Positions 24,760-34,509 of a stretch of 64,000 nucleotides of DNA are shown here, in pieces (positions within the stretch are counted from its first letter, which is position 1; each line of letters starts with the position of its first letter). The position numbers and the translations under genes were made by a program. This DNA is from JADJOY01 sp016713535 [NCBI: Deltaproteobacteria bacterium] (GTDB lineage: Bacteria; JADJOY01). Below the pieces are notes generated by a model. It worked only from the letters and a program-made list of their open reading frames with translations. It was not told the DNA's origin and did no database searches. The DNA lies in assembly GCA_016713535.1 (NCBI GenBank), contig JADJOY010000027.1, forward strand, positions 149,286-213,285. Direction: 5' to 3'.

Positions 24760-26563
24760 ATGGTGACCCCCCTGATCTCCACCGCGAAGCGGCGCGCCAC
24801 GATGCGCGCTCTGCTGCGGGCGCGCGACAGCGTCACGCTCCTCGACGGGGCGCTCGCGAACGACGAGGACGTCACCCGCAGCCGGGTGCGCACGGAGCGC
24901 CTGGGCGAGGCGCTCGGCATCCCCGATCCAGACCGCGGCGAGCTCGCCACGCTGGTCGGCGAGCTCGCGCAGACCGCGGCGCGCCACGGCGGCGGCCAGA
25001 TCGAGTTCGTGCTCACGTGGGGGAACCGCGAGCCGATGTTCCTGATCGAGATAAGTGACCGAGGCGACGGCCTCGCCGAGCTGAACGGAAGCGCCAACGG
25101 CGGCGCGCGCGCCCGCCTCGACCACTTCCACGTCGCGACCACCCCCGGCGCCGGCACCGCCGTGCAGCTCGGCCGCGTCCTCCGCGAAGCGAGCCTGCTC
25201 TCCGACGACCTCCTGCGCGGCCTCACCGGCGGCGCGGGCGCCGACACCCCCCTCGACCCGGCGAGCGACGTGCACCGCCGCACCCGCGAGCTGCTGCGCT
25301 CGCTCGCCGCGATGCGCCGCCACTGGGCCGACGTGCAGCAGTCGGCGCGCCGGCTCACCCTCCTCGATCGCCTCGGCGAGGTGTTCGGTCCGCTCCAGCC
25401 GACCGACGTCTTGCTGCGTTCGCTGGCGCTGACGCTGGTGCCGAGCTGGGTCGACGGCTGTGTCGCGATCCTCGACGAAACCAAGGGCGAGCGCGTCCAC
25501 GAGGTGGTCGCACTGGCACCCGCCGGCGCCGCTCCCGACGCCACGCCGGTGGTTCACCAGACCGTCTCGGGGGGTGAGAACCCCGCCGACCTCGGTCTCG
25601 AGCCGGCGACCGCCAGTCGCGCCGAACCGTCCGCGGTGCGCAGCGCGCTCGAGCGCGCCGCGTCCACCGCCGGCACCGACCTCGCCGCCCACCTCGAGCA
25701 CGTGGTGGTCGCGCCGCTTCGCTATCGAGGCGAGCCGCTCGGCGTGCTCGGCGTGTTCCGGCCGCAACGCCCCCTTCTCCGCCGACGATCAGGGGCTGGT
25801 GGCGTCGATCGCGGACCGGCTCGCGGTCAGCCATCACAACGCCCGCCTGTTCGCGACGGCGCAGGGCGCCACCCAGTCGCGCGACCGCGTGCTGTGGATG
25901 GTCGCACACGAGCTGCGCCGCCCGCTCAACGGGCTCTCGCTCGGGATCGAGAGCCTCAAGGACACGCGCGACCCCGAGTCCGAGGCGCGCTCGATCGCCC
26001 GCCTCGAGGACTCGGTCGCGCGAATGGACCGGCTGGTCGGGGACCTCCTCGACGTATCGAGCTTCGAGCGCGGCTTGCTCTCGCTCACCCTCCGTCCGCT
26101 CGACCTGGCCCCCCTCGTGGCCGAGGTGATCGCCGAGCTGACTCCCCGATTCGAGGAGGGGGGCGTCTCGATCGCCGCCACCATCGACCCGGACCTGCCG
26201 CGGGTGCGCGGCGACCGCTACCGGCTCCAGCAAGTGCTCGGCAACCTCCTCGACAACGCGCTCAACCACGCGCCGCGCGGCACCGCCGTGGAGGTGAAGG
26301 TGACGCGCGGCCGAGGAAAGCGCGTCGGCATCACCGTCCGCGACCACGGCCCCGGCATCCCGCGCGAGGAGCAGGCGCACGTGTTCAACGCGTTCTTCCG
26401 CGGCAGCCGCGCGCGGCGACGGGGCATGGGGCTCGGGCTGATGCTCGCGCGCGAGATCGTGCTCGGGCACGGCGGGCGGATCTGGCTACGCTCGCGCCCC
26501 GGCGAGGGCGCGACGTTCCACTTCAGCTTGCCGGTGGACGGAAGCTCGTCCAGGCATCCGTAG
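24760..26563 (+). CDS. histidine kinase with N-terminal RsbT/W-like ATPase domain and GAF domain (frameshifted)
   Basis: With one base removed this is a ~600-residue soluble kinase. Residues ~25-145 resemble an anti-sigma-type GHKL ATPase: GELATLVGELAQTAARHGGGQIEFVLTW is the N-box helix, IEISDRGDGLAEL the G1 box, and FHVATTPGAGTAVQLGRVL the G2/end. A GAF-like sensor follows (TDVLLRSLALTLVPSWVDGCVAILDE...LEHVVVAPLRYRGEPLGVLGVF). The dimerisation helix has the phospho-His in WMVAHELRRPLNGLS. The catalytic domain has LLDNALNHAP (N box), VRDHGPGIPREE (G1) and GMGLGLMLAREIVLGHGG (G2). The frame breaks at about 25760-25775 near CGCAACGCCCCCTTC, one base too many. No response regulator is adjacent; the NtrC-type regulator at 19603 is a possible partner. 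The start ATG is chosen as the first Met before the ATPase-like domain. Confidence 0.85.
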
Positions 26564-26710
26564 CGCCGGCGCCGGCGCCCGCGCCCATCCTCGACGAGGC
26601 GCTCGAGCTCCGGCGGTGCGGCCCGACAGCGGGCCGGGGAGGGCCAGCCGGGGGCGCCTTCTTTCCCGAGCGTTGGCGATCGAGACTGCGCACTCGAGGG
26701 GGCGCGGCGC

Positions 26711-27769
26711 ATGAACATCCGGCCAACATCTCCACTGGCGAGCGGCGTGACGCTGGCGCTCGCGTCCGCCGTGCTGTTCGGGATGACGACGCCCATCATC
26801 GGGCGGGTCGGGCGCGGGCTCGACCCGCTCACGACCGCGTCCCTGCTCTATGCGGGCGCAGCCGTCGGCGCTCTCGCGCTGCGCGTCACGAGCCGCGCGG
26901 CTGGCCGCCGCGTGACTCGCGCGAGCCTGCCCCGGCTGTTGGTGGTCTCGCTGTTCGGTGCGGCGCTCGCGCCAGGCCTCCTCGCGTGGGGCATCGCGGA
27001 CGCGGGCGCGACCGCCGCGTCGCTGGTGCTCAACCTGGAAGCGATCGTGACCGTGCTGCTCGCGAACCTCGTGTTCTCCGAGCCGATCGGGAGGCGGGTG
27101 TGGGGCGCGATGCTGGCGATGCTGGCTGGCGGCGTGCTGCTCGCCCTCGACGTCGCGACCCGCTCGCCCACCCACCTGATCGGGTTGCTCGCGGTCGGCG
27201 GCGCCACGGTGGCCTGGGCGACCGACAACACCCTCACGCGGGGGCTTGCCGAGGAGGACCCGCTCGAGGTCGTGATGGCGAAGGGCGCGCTGGGCTCGAC
27301 GCTGACCGGAGGCCTGGCTGTCGCGTTCGGCGGACCGAGCCCCTCGCTTTCGCAGATCGGGTGGCTCGGCGTCTGCGGCGCGACCGGCTACGGCTTGTCG
27401 CTGCGCCTCTACCTGCTGTCGCAACGGCGCATGGGAGCCGCACGCACCGGCTCGGTGTTCGCGGTGGGTCCCTTCGTCGGAGCCACGATCGGCTGGTTGC
27501 TCGGCGATCGCACGGCGGGTCCCGGCACCGTCGCGGGAGCGGTCGCGTTCGCGCTCGGCGTCTACCTCCATTTATCCGAACGGCACTCGCACGGGCACCG
27601 GCACGCCGCCCAGCACCACTCCCACGCGCACCGGCACGATGACGGTCACCACCAGCACGACCACCATCCTGCGGTCATGGGCGAGCACACGCACGAGCAC
27701 GACCACGGGGCTCTGGAGCACGAGCACGAGCACGCCCCGGATCTACATCATGGCCATCGCCACGGCTGA
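26711..27769 (+). CDS. EamA/DMT-type transporter with histidine-rich C-terminal tail
   Basis: 352 residues. Ten hydrophobic helices form two EamA repeats: LALASAVLFGMTTPIIGRV and LLAWGIADAGATAASLVLNLEAIVTVLLANLVFSEPIG in the first, and LLAVGGATVAWATDNTLTRGL and MGAARTGSVFAVGPFVGATIGWLLGD in the second. The last ~60 residues are almost entirely His with Asp, Glu and Ala (HSHGHRHAAQHHSHAHRHDD ... HEHDHGALEHEHEHAPDLHHGHRHG). This tail is expected to bind Zn, Ni or Co in the cytoplasm or at the membrane face. Most DMT proteins lack such a tail. Related His-rich DMT proteins have been suggested to export or sense metals; this is inference. The ATG at 26711 starts directly before the first helix. 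Confidence 0.82.
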   Translation: MNIRPTSPLASGVTLALASAVLFGMTTPIIGRVGRGLDPLTTASLLYAGAAVGALALRVTSRAAGRRVTRASLPRLLVVSLFGAALAPGLLAWGIADAGATAASLVLNLEAIVTVLLANLVFSEPIGRRVWGAMLAMLAGGVLLALDVATRSPTHLIGLLAVGGATVAWATDNTLTRGLAEEDPLEVVMAKGALGSTLTGGLAVAFGGPSPSLSQIGWLGVCGATGYGLSLRLYLLSQRRMGAARTGSVFAVGPFVGATIGWLLGDRTAGPGTVAGAVAFALGVYLHLSERHSHGHRHAAQHHSHAHRHDDGHHQHDHHPAVMGEHTHEHDHGALEHEHEHAPDLHHGHRHG

Positions 27770-28334
27770 GCTGCGAGGCTCGGGGCGGCGCGTCACGGCG
27801 AACAAGTGGTCCTTCGACGTGGCGCGACGGCCGCACCGATCACGTCGCATCTCGAGACGCGATGGACCACGCTCGCCGAGCCGCACGCCTCATCGGTTGT
27901 ACGTGGGTCGTACGGCCGGTGGTGCGCCGCCGGGGCCGTGCCTGACATGCCGATCGCAACAGCCGCGCGCCCCGGCACCTCAGTCCCCCGTCGGCGACGC
28001 TGCCACACGCAACAACAGCAGCGACGCAGCAGCGAGGAGGAGCGCCGCACCAACCGCCAGAACGATCGCCGCGTTCCTCACGATTCGCAGCGCCGCGCGG
28101 AACGGCAATGCCGCGGCGCGCGGGACGTCGGGCCGCCCCGAGTCGTCCGACGCGTCGGCGGCAGTCGCCGCCATCTGCAGGGGCGCGGCCGGCGCCCACG
28201 GAGGCGGTCGGCGATCTCGCCGTCGCCTCGACCTCACGCTCATGGCTTTCTGCCTCGCAGCTGCATCATGCAGCCACGACTCGCGGTCTGCCGTCGGCTT
28301 CCAACTGCATCATCCTCGCGCCGAGGGGGCCCCG
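27770..28334. other. intergenic region, at most one small ORF
   Basis: No repeat of the dispersed families is present. The only coding hint is a minus-strand ORF (27980-28174, listed separately). Frames on the plus strand run through from both sides but are Arg/Ala/Ser-rich and not protein-like. Confidence 0.5.
27980..28174 (-). CDS. possible small single-pass membrane protein
   Basis: 64 residues from the ATG at 28172-28174: a polar N-terminal half, then FRAALRIVRNAAIVLAVGAALLLAAASLLLLRV as a single membrane helix with an inside-positive flank. No Shine-Dalgarno is evident and the sequence is Ala/Leu-rich, so chance is possible in this composition. It would converge with the DMT transporter gene. 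Confidence 0.3.
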   Translation of the reverse strand: MAATAADASDDSGRPDVPRAAALPFRAALRIVRNAAIVLAVGAALLLAAASLLLLRVAASPTGD

Positions 28335-29594
28335 TTGCGAATCGCGTTCGTCTCCCGCTACGCCACCCCGTTTCATCGCTACGGCGGGCTCGAGCGTTAC
28401 GCCGCCGACGTCGTGCGTCACCTCTCGGCTCTCGGGGCGACGGTCGAGCTCTTCTGCGAGCCGGCCGAACTCTCGTTCGATGCCACCGCCGTCTCGCAGC
28501 CGGCTCCGGGTGCCGTCCACTTCGTGGATCACCACACGCTGCCGGGTCTCGGCAACCGGCCCGGACGAGTGATTCTCGACCGCATCACGAATTACTTCCT
28601 GTTCGCCGCTGCCGCGGCGGCGCGGGTCGTCGAGCTGCATGCAACTCGACCCTTCGACGTGGTGTACGCACAAGGCCTGGGAGCGTGGGGCGTGGCGTGC
28701 CACGCCGAGCGCCGAGCGGCGACTGCACCGCCTCTGGTCGTGATCAACCACGGCATGGAGGAGTTCAAGACGGTGCAACCCATGAAGCGCCTCCTCTACG
28801 GTCCCTTTCGTGCGGGCATCCGGCGCTCGAGCCGGGCGGCCTCCGCGGTCATCGCGGCCGACGAGGGTGCCCGGGCCGAGTCCGAAGCCCTTCTTGGCTT
28901 CACGCCGCGGCGATGGGCCATCGTGCCGGCTGGAATCGACCTGGAGCGGATCGAGGGCCTCCGGGATCCGGAGGTGGAGCACGCCTGGCGGGCTCGCCTG
29001 GGCCTCGATCAGGGCCGCCCGTTGATTCTCAGCGTCGGCCGGCTCGAACGCAACAAAGGGTTCGAGGTCGCGATCGAGGCGCTGTCACGCGCGACGGTGG
29101 GTCTGCCTGCCAGGTGGCAGTGGGCGGTGGTGGGGGCTGGAAGCCAGGCCGATTCGTTGGCCAAGGGCGTTGTGGAAGCCCGCCTGGAGGAGCACGTCAC
29201 GTTCGTGGGCGCGGTCAGCGACCGAGAGCTCCACAACCTCTACGCCCTTGCCGACTTGTTCATACACCCCACGCTGTTCGAAGGAACGTCGATCGTGACC
29301 CAGGAGGCAATGGCGCACGCGTTGCCGATCGTCGCGAGCGCAGCGGGCGGTATCCCGGCGAAGATCACGGACGGGAAGACGGGCGTCTTGGTCCCGCCCG
29401 GGGATGCCGATGCATTGAGCCGAGCCGTCCTGGAGACGCTGAATCGCCCAGATCGCGGGCGCGAGCTCGGTCTGGCCGCGCGAGCCGCGGTCGCACGCCG
29501 GCTGGCTTGGCCAGCGGTGGCGACGCAGTTGCTCGGCGTGCTGGGCGACGTGGCGGCGGAACCTCCGTGGCGACGAGCTGGCGCCGACCGGTGA
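28335..29594 (+). CDS. GT4-family glycosyltransferase
   Basis: 419 residues from a TTG at 28335, chosen because it gives the normal GT-B start (LRIAFVSRYATPFHRYGGLERYAADVVRHLSALG). The N-terminal domain contains VVYAQGLGAWGVACHAER and VVINHGMEEFK. The C-terminal nucleotide-sugar domain has ILSVGRLERNKGFEVAIEAL, VTFVGAVSDRELHNLYALADLFIHPTLFEGTSIVTQEAMAHALPIVASAAGGIPAKITDGKTGVLVPPGD, including the E-x7-E type donor-binding motif. It should add sugars to a cell-surface glycan or lipid from an NDP-sugar. It converges with a second GT4 gene at 29670, so the two may act on the same polymer. Donor and acceptor are unknown. Confidence 0.88.
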   Translation: MRIAFVSRYATPFHRYGGLERYAADVVRHLSALGATVELFCEPAELSFDATAVSQPAPGAVHFVDHHTLPGLGNRPGRVILDRITNYFLFAAAAAARVVELHATRPFDVVYAQGLGAWGVACHAERRAATAPPLVVINHGMEEFKTVQPMKRLLYGPFRAGIRRSSRAASAVIAADEGARAESEALLGFTPRRWAIVPAGIDLERIEGLRDPEVEHAWRARLGLDQGRPLILSVGRLERNKGFEVAIEALSRATVGLPARWQWAVVGAGSQADSLAKGVVEARLEEHVTFVGAVSDRELHNLYALADLFIHPTLFEGTSIVTQEAMAHALPIVASAAGGIPAKITDGKTGVLVPPGDADALSRAVLETLNRPDRGRELGLAARAAVARRLAWPAVATQLLGVLGDVAAEPPWRRAGADR

Positions 29595-29669
29595 GCTGGC
29601 GTCCCAGGTGGACGGCGGCGGCAGTCGCTGCCCGATCCACTCGCGGCCGATTCGCCCGACGGGGCCAGC

Positions 29670-30853
29670 TCACGGGCGCGGGTGAGTGGGACAGACTGCG
29701 GACACGTCCTTGCCCCACGCGGCCTCGACGCGGGCTTCCGTCCCGATCGACCAACCGTAGCGCGAGCTGACCATCTGCGCCGCAGAGCGCCCGATGGTTC
29801 GCCGGAGGTCCCCGTCGAGCGCCAGCTTCTCGATCCCGTCGGCGAGCGACTCGGGGTTGGCCTCTGCCAGCCAGCCCGTCACTCGATGCTCCAGGATCTC
29901 GGTCGGTCCGCCCTCCGCGACGCTGACCACCGCCAGTCCGCTGGCGAGAGCGTCCAGCAGCGACAAACCGAAGCTCTCGAGCCGACCGGTGTGGAGGTAG
30001 AGATCCGCCTCCGCGTATGCCGCGGGGAGATCGGCGTCAGGCACGAATCCGCGGAACGACACGAGGCTCGCGAGACCGAGCCGCGACGCCTCGCCTTCGA
30101 GCGCCTGGCGCTCGGGCCCCTCGCCCACGATGCAGCCGCGGATGGGGAGGCCACGCTCCCGCAGCACGGCGAGCGTCTGAAGAAAGAGGCCGACTCGCTT
30201 GCGCGGGTGCAGGTAGTTGACCGTCATCACGGTCAACGGCGCGCGCTCGGGGCGTTGCAGGAAGGCCAGCTCCGGGCCGTGCTGGATGACGATCGCGGAC
30301 CGTCCGTACGCGCGCTCGATCTCGCTTCGTCCGAACACGCCCTGCGTCAGCACGGCGTCGGCAGCACTCACGAACGCCCGAGCCAGATGCCGGTAAACCG
30401 CGAACGCGGGCCGCAGCACCATGCGTGCGACGGAGCTCACTCGCCTCAGGATGTCCTCACGATCGCGGTCGAGAAACCGGGGCGGCTCGAAGCAGAAGTG
30501 AAGACATCGGTTCCGCGCCCGGCGCACCCGCTTGAACCAGAAGAGCGCGGGGAGAGAAGCGCCGAAGAACACGCACGGCGCCTCATCCGATTCGACCCGA
30601 TCGAGGAGCTCGAACGACGAGAGGTAGTCGAGCACCGCATTCAAGTAGCGATTGCCGAAACGATCGAGCGAGCGCCCGCGGCGACGACGCGGATTCCGCT
30701 GGCCTCGGCGATCTGGCGAGCGCTGGGGTGCATCGTGTGACAGACGAGCACCGGCTCGAACCCGCGGCGGCGGAGCTCCCGCGCCAGGCTCAAGATCAGG
30801 CGCTCCGCGCCCGACAACACCTTGAACCGAGCGAAAATCAGGTAGATCCGCAT
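29670..30853 (-). CDS. GT4-family glycosyltransferase (frameshifted near 5' end)
   Basis: Two frames form one ~394-residue enzyme. The 5' part (from the ATG at 30851-30853) reads MRIYLIFARFKVLSGAERLILSLARELRRRGFEPVLVCHTMHPSARQIAEASGIRVVAAGARS. It hits a stop at 30641. The rest continues in another frame as SLDRFGNRYLNAVLDYLSSFELLDR to the stop at 29670. The switch lies in the GCTC-rich stretch near 30662-30680 (CGCTCGCTCGATCG on the minus strand), where one base, or a 4 bp unit, appears lost. The catalytic half has VMTVNYLHPRKRVGLFLQTLAVLRERGLPIRGCIVGEGPERQALE and LYLHTGRLESFGLSLLDALASGLAVVSVAEGGPTEILEH. Both halves are intact otherwise. It resembles the ALG2-like branch of GT4. Specificity is unknown. 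Confidence 0.85.
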
Positions 30854-30920
30854 CGTTCCCTCTTCGCTCGCTTCCGGGACTCACGGCCGCCGCCGCGCAC
30901 TCGCCGCCGGCGCGGCGTGG

Positions 30921-32252
30921 TCACGCATCGGCCTCGCCGAAGAGGCCGTTCGCGGGCGGCGCAGGCGGTGGCGGGCGGGTGACGCGCACCAGCTTCACCA
31001 TCTTGTGGGTCGATTCCAGCACCTCGATCTCGTAGCCGTTCGGGGTACGCACCTGTACGCCGCACTCCGGGATCCGCCCCGCTAGCGAGATCGTGAGGCC
31101 GGCGACCGTGGTCCAGTCGTCGCTTTCGGGCAGATCGAGATCGAAGTCGCGGTTGAGCTCGCGCACCGAGGCGTCGCCGCGCGTCACCAGCTTTCCCTCG
31201 TCGACGCGCTCGACCAGCGAGGTCGAGGGCTCGTCCCAGCTGAACATCTCGCCCACCAGCTCTTCGACCAGGTCCTCGAACGTCACGAGGCCACCGAGCC
31301 CGCCGTGCTCGTCGACCACCATCGCGATCGGGATACGCCGGCTCTGCAGGTCCTGGAGCACACGCACTGCCGGGGTCGATTCGGCGACGAAGAACGGCGG
31401 CCGGATCAGATCCTCGAGCACGACCAGCTCGCCCTCCCACGCCACATAGAGCAGGTCCTTCGTGGTGATGTAGCCGACCACGTTGTCGAGGTCGCCATCG
31501 TAGATCGGCAGCCGAGAGTGGTGGGTCTCGAGGAGCGCGCGACGGATGTCGTCTTGCGAGGCGTCGCGCGCCAACGCGTGGATCCGGTTACGCGGGACCA
31601 TGACGTCGATCGCGGCGAGATCCCCGAAACGCAAGGCGTGGGCGGCGATCTCGCCGGCCCGCTGGTCGACCGCGCCCACGGTGGTGGCCTCGACCACGAG
31701 CTGCTCGAGCTCCTCGCGCGAGAGCCGGGCTTCGGTGAAGCTCGTCGAGTCACCGAACGGCTTCAGCACCAGATTGCTGGAGCCAGTGAGGACCCGCACC
31801 AGCGGGCGCGCGAGCCAGGAGAGCAGCCGCATCGGACGGCCGATCGCGAGGGCGTAGCGCTCCCCTGCTCGCAACGCCAGGCTCTTGGGCACCAGCTCTC
31901 CGAGCACCACCGAGAGGTACGAGATCGAGGCGACCACGATCACGAACCCGATCTCCTGCGCGTACGGGGCGAGCGCGGGGACGCGACCGACGAGCGCGGC
32001 GAAGTCGCCCTCCATCGAGGAACCGCCGAACGCCGCGGCCGAGGCACTCACCACCGTGATCGCGATCTGCACTGTCGCCAGAAAGCGCTCGGGGGCGTTC
32101 CGCAGCGCGAGGACCGAAGCCGCGGATCCGTGGCCTTCGTCCACGAGCTGTTTGAGGCGGGTCTTGCGGATCGAGAGGACCGCGATCTCGGCTCCGGCGA
32201 AGACCGCGTTGACCGCGATCAGGGCGAGGATGATCAGGAACTCGACGAGCAT
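30921..32252 (-). CDS. CNNM/CorC (HlyC) family membrane protein
   Basis: 443 residues. A DUF21 membrane domain (LVEFLIILALIAVNAVFAGAEIAVLSIRKTRLKQLV, IAITVVSASAAAFGGSS, FVIVVASISYLSVVLGELVPKSLALR) is followed by a CBS pair (VMVPRNRIHALARDASQDDIRRALLETHHSRLPIYDGDLDNVVGYITTKDLL, then DLQSRRIPIAMVVDEHGGLGGLVTFEDLVEELVGEM). A CorC_HlyC transporter-associated domain at the C-terminus (RELNRDFDLDLPESDDWTTVAGLTISLAGRIPECGVQV) closes the protein. Members take part in Mg/Co efflux or ion homeostasis; the old name hemolysin C is misleading. The frame is intact. It stands at the left edge of the metal-related cluster. Confidence 0.92.
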   Translation of the reverse strand: MLVEFLIILALIAVNAVFAGAEIAVLSIRKTRLKQLVDEGHGSAASVLALRNAPERFLATVQIAITVVSASAAAFGGSSMEGDFAALVGRVPALAPYAQEIGFVIVVASISYLSVVLGELVPKSLALRAGERYALAIGRPMRLLSWLARPLVRVLTGSSNLVLKPFGDSTSFTEARLSREELEQLVVEATTVGAVDQRAGEIAAHALRFGDLAAIDVMVPRNRIHALARDASQDDIRRALLETHHSRLPIYDGDLDNVVGYITTKDLLYVAWEGELVVLEDLIRPPFFVAESTPAVRVLQDLQSRRIPIAMVVDEHGGLGGLVTFEDLVEELVGEMFSWDEPSTSLVERVDEGKLVTRGDASVRELNRDFDLDLPESDDWTTVAGLTISLAGRIPECGVQVRTPNGYEIEVLESTHKMVKLVRVTRPPPPAPPANGLFGEADA

Positions 32253-32324
32253 GGGGACGGTCCGTCGCGCTGGGACGGAAGGAGGATAGCGCGCGGTCCG
32301 CGGCCGGTGATGCGCGACCGCCGC

Positions 32325-33503
32325 TCAGCCGGCGGCCTTGACGGCCAGGCCGAGCAGCCCGGCCGCGGCGATGACCGCCGGCTCAGGCAGCTTCTTGAGC
32401 CGGGTCAGCGCAGCGAGGGTCCCACACGCGATCAGCACGGTCGGAACGTCGATCAGCGCCCTGCGCCCGAGAACGAAGGCGGCACCGGCGATCGCGCCCG
32501 ACGCCGCGGCCGTCACGCCGTCGACGAACGCCTTGACGCGCGGGTCGTGCACCGAGCGCCTGAAGTAGCGCGCCGGGATCACGACCAGCAGGTAGCAGGG
32601 CAGGAAGGTACCCGCGGCCGCGACCACGGCGCCCAGCAACCCCGCGACCAGGTAGCCGATGAACGCGACCGTGATCACCACCGGCCCGGGAGTGATCATC
32701 GCGACCGCAACCGCGTCGAGGAACTGGCGCTCGTCGAGCCACCCGAACTCCTTGACCACACCCCCGTGGAGGAACGGCACGATCGCGAGGCCGCTCCCGA
32801 ACACGAAGGCCCCGGCCGTCGTGAAGTAGACCGCGATCTTGCCGAGGGTCGCGGCGCTCGCGGCACCGGACAGGCCGGTGGTGAGCCCAACCAGCGGCAG
32901 CACGCCCGCCGCAACGGTCGCACGTGATGCCTTCGAGCGCACGGCGAGCGTCACCAGGCCGCACCCCACGAACAGCACCACGCTCTCGGACTCCGTGGCA
33001 GCGGTCACGGCCGCGCACACCCCGAAGATCGCCCACAGCAGGCGGTCCTGCGCGAGCGTGGCGCGCATCAGCTTGTAGGCGCTCCGTCCCACGATCGCGA
33101 TCACCGCGGCGCCGATCCCGTAGAACGCGCCCTGCATCCAGCCGATGCCGCCGTAGTGGACGTACACGACCGCGATCGCCAGCACCATGAAGAACGAGGG
33201 AAGCACGAACGCGAGCGCGACCAGCGTCGCGCCGAGGACACCGTGGCGCAGCCAACCGAGGTAGATCGCGAGCTGCGCGGCGAGTGGTCCCGGCGCGAGC
33301 TGCGCGAGCGCCAGGCCCTCGCGGAAATCCTTCACCGAGATCCAACCCCGGCTCTCGACGAGGTCGTGCTGCATGTACCCGACGAGCGCGATCGGCCCTC
33401 CGAAGCCAAAGGTGCCGAGTCGCAGGAAGTAGCCGAGCAGTTCGCGCAGCGAGTAACGCGCCTCCTCGCATGGTTCGGACGCGGCCGGGTCATGCGCTTC
33501 CAT
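32325..33503 (-). CDS. chrA: chromate transporter
   Basis: 392 residues with two homologous CHR domains, the long-chain ChrA form. The first half has FLRLGTFGFGGPIALVGYMQHDLVESRGWISVKDFREGLALAQLAPGPLAAQLAIYLGW. The second repeats the pattern as AGAFVFGSGLAIVPFLHGGVVKEFGWLDERQFLDAVAVAMITPGPVVITVAFIGYLVAG. About ten hydrophobic segments are present. The protein exports chromate from the cytoplasm using the proton or sulfate gradient. Its start overlaps the annotated end of chrB by a few bases, and both lie on the minus strand, so the two are co-transcribed as chrB-chrA. Confidence 0.93.
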   Translation of the reverse strand: MEAHDPAASEPCEEARYSLRELLGYFLRLGTFGFGGPIALVGYMQHDLVESRGWISVKDFREGLALAQLAPGPLAAQLAIYLGWLRHGVLGATLVALAFVLPSFFMVLAIAVVYVHYGGIGWMQGAFYGIGAAVIAIVGRSAYKLMRATLAQDRLLWAIFGVCAAVTAATESESVVLFVGCGLVTLAVRSKASRATVAAGVLPLVGLTTGLSGAASAATLGKIAVYFTTAGAFVFGSGLAIVPFLHGGVVKEFGWLDERQFLDAVAVAMITPGPVVITVAFIGYLVAGLLGAVVAAAGTFLPCYLLVVIPARYFRRSVHDPRVKAFVDGVTAAASGAIAGAAFVLGRRALIDVPTVLIACGTLAALTRLKKLPEPAVIAAAGLLGLAVKAAG

Positions 33504-33523
33504 GCTCAGGTCTCCGTGAAGCC

Positions 33524-34509
33524 TCAGCCACCGCGGCGGCGGAAGCTCTCGAGCAGGGCCTCGAGCACGACGGCTCCGCGGCGCAGCCCGCGTCGTCGTC
33601 GCTCGTCGAACGGGTGATGCCGTCGAGCACTCGCTCGAGGCCGGGCACTTCGGGGCGTGCGACCTTGCCGTCGCGCAGGTCGAGCTCGTGAACGATGTGA
33701 GCGAGCGGCACCAGCGCCGGCTCGTCCAGGCCGAAGTCGCGTATCAGCACCTCGAAGGTGCAGAGCTCGCCGTCGTGGGTGAACTCCGCCTCGAACATGT
33801 CGAAGCGGACCTCTCCGGGCGCCCGGCGGTGGTCCGAGGACCCCACGAACCGGAACCGGGCCTGCGGGTCGATGTGCGCGCGAACCAGCCAAGCGCTGGC
33901 GATCCGGTCGACGTGCACGCCCGCCCGCGTGACCCAGGTCCTGCCGCGATAGGCGGCTCGATCGACCCTGGACCCGGTTCCCGGCGCGCGAGGCGGGGTC
34001 ACCGGCGCCAGCCGCCCCTCGATGTCGCGGAGCAGCCCGTCGACGGCCTCACGGCCGGGGGCTCCGAAGAAGTCGATCGACGCGACGTGCGTCGCGCGCC
34101 GTCTGAGACGCATCAGGGCGCTCTCGACGCGCGCGGCCACCTCCGCGGGCAGTGCTCGACGCGCGCGCCGGTGACCGAGGCCGCGCAGCAGCGTTCGCGC
34201 CTCGTCCGCGAGCTCGCGGTAGTCGGCCTCTCGGGCGGACACGAACGCGGAGCGCAGGTGCGCGTCCGTCAGTCCGTCGACGAGGCGCGCCTCGACGACG
34301 GAGGCCTCGCCCCCGACGTCCACGATCTGTCGGCGAGTCCACTCGAAGTCCTCTCGCGCCTGATCGCTGGCCGGGAGCGCGTAGACGGAGTTCTTGATCG
34401 CCACGGCACCGATCGACTGGAGGCGTCGCCACACCTTGACCCGCACGTACGGCGGGCGCGGCGGGATCTGATGGATCAACAGCAGCCAGGGATCGCTCTC
34501 GGGCTTCAT
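33524..34509 (-). CDS. chrB: ChrB-like chromate resistance protein (frameshift near 3' end)
   Basis: About 328 residues after adding one base. The N-terminal domain (WLLLIHQIPPRPPYVRVKVWRRLQSIGAVAIKNSVYALPASDQAREDFEWTRRQIV) and the C-terminal domain (TWVTRAGVHVDRIASAWLVRAHIDPQARFRFV, RFDMFEAEFTHDGELCTFEVLIRDFGLDEPALVPLAHIVHELDL) are both typical of ChrB. ChrB acts as a chromate-responsive regulator or accessory protein. Near 33585-33600 the frame shifts: the plain translation ends in a Ser/Cys/Arg-rich tail at 33490. Restoring one base gives ALRRGAVVLEALLESFRRRGG and a stop at 33524, which no longer overlaps chrA. A deletion of one base in GACGACGACGCGGGCTG is inferred. Confidence 0.88.

Noticed and set aside
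27639-28334. N-terminal extension of the first glycosyltransferase (frame open from 27639)
   Set aside because: The sequence is low-complexity and overlaps the DMT gene; the GT-B fold starts at LRIAFVSRY with a TTG at 28335.
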